A DNA stretch of 5,701 nt, from the NCBI GenBank assembly GCA_025456495.1, contig JALOKO010000281.1, positions 1-5,701 of the forward strand, read 5' to 3'. The notes under the pieces were generated by a model, which was given only the letters and a program-made list of their open reading frames with translations, searched no databases and was not told the origin of the DNA. The position numbers were made by a program, and so were the translations under genes. This document shows, piece after piece, positions 5,602-5,701 of the stretch (position 1 is the stretch's first letter; the number at the start of each line of letters is the position of its first letter). The stretch comes from Bryobacterales bacterium. GTDB lineage: Bacteria > Acidobacteriota > Terriglobia > Bryobacterales > Bryobacteraceae.

Positions 5602-5611
5602 AAAAGCCTAC

Positions 5612-5687
<76 letters not shown>

Positions 5688-5701
5688 CCCAAAATCCAAA
5701 T

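Larger units (their letters stand above)
5432..5611. other. Non-coding gap between the permease gene and the tRNA gene
   Basis: I see no gene and no hairpin with a T-run that would end the transporter operon. The first 60 bp are C-rich and unstructured, which might suit Rho-dependent termination (inference). The rest holds tandem repeats and a -10 element for the tRNA. Confidence 0.55.

Overview
The window is GC-rich bacterial DNA holding two divergent gene blocks and one tRNA. The taxon is an inference. Clean Gram-negative envelope genes, an ECF sigma/anti-sigma pair, an ArsA/Get3-type ATPase, a DUF3299-associated ABC transporter, C- or G-ending codons and a CCA-encoding tRNA-Lys(CUU) would fit an Acidobacteriota soil bacterium (Bryobacterales/Solibacter-like). 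No marker gene here proves this.

Leftward block (minus strand, read from 2319 down to 1): an ECF RNA polymerase sigma factor; a 139-nt spacer full of inverted repeats; a single-pass membrane protein in the anti-sigma position; a small membrane-anchored helical protein with two LTxxQ-like motifs (Spy/CpxP/CnrX type), joined to the previous gene by a TAATG overlap; and the first 186 codons of an ArsA-family ATPase that runs off the left edge. The first three look like an envelope-sensing switch: the sigma factor is held by the membrane anti-sigma, and the Spy-like protein is exposed to the periplasm. ArsA may be a co-transcribed target or effector.

The divergent intergenic region (2320-2885) must carry the promoters of both blocks. 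It holds an exact 14-bp tandem duplication and a GGAAA-N-TTTCC palindrome close to the sigma gene, but no convincing consensus promoter or extra gene.

Rightward block (plus strand, 2886-5431): a secreted DUF3299 protein, a LolD/MacB-type ABC ATPase and an FtsX-like permease with one N-terminal and three C-terminal membrane segments. Spacings of 20 and 9 nt indicate one operon. The three probably form a single inner-membrane ABC machine with an exported accessory protein. Its substrate cannot be read from sequence; metal handling or lipoprotein/envelope traffic are the leading ideas.

The right end (5432-5701) contains a non-coding stretch with 16-bp tandem repeats, a good -10 element, and a complete tRNA-Lys(CUU).
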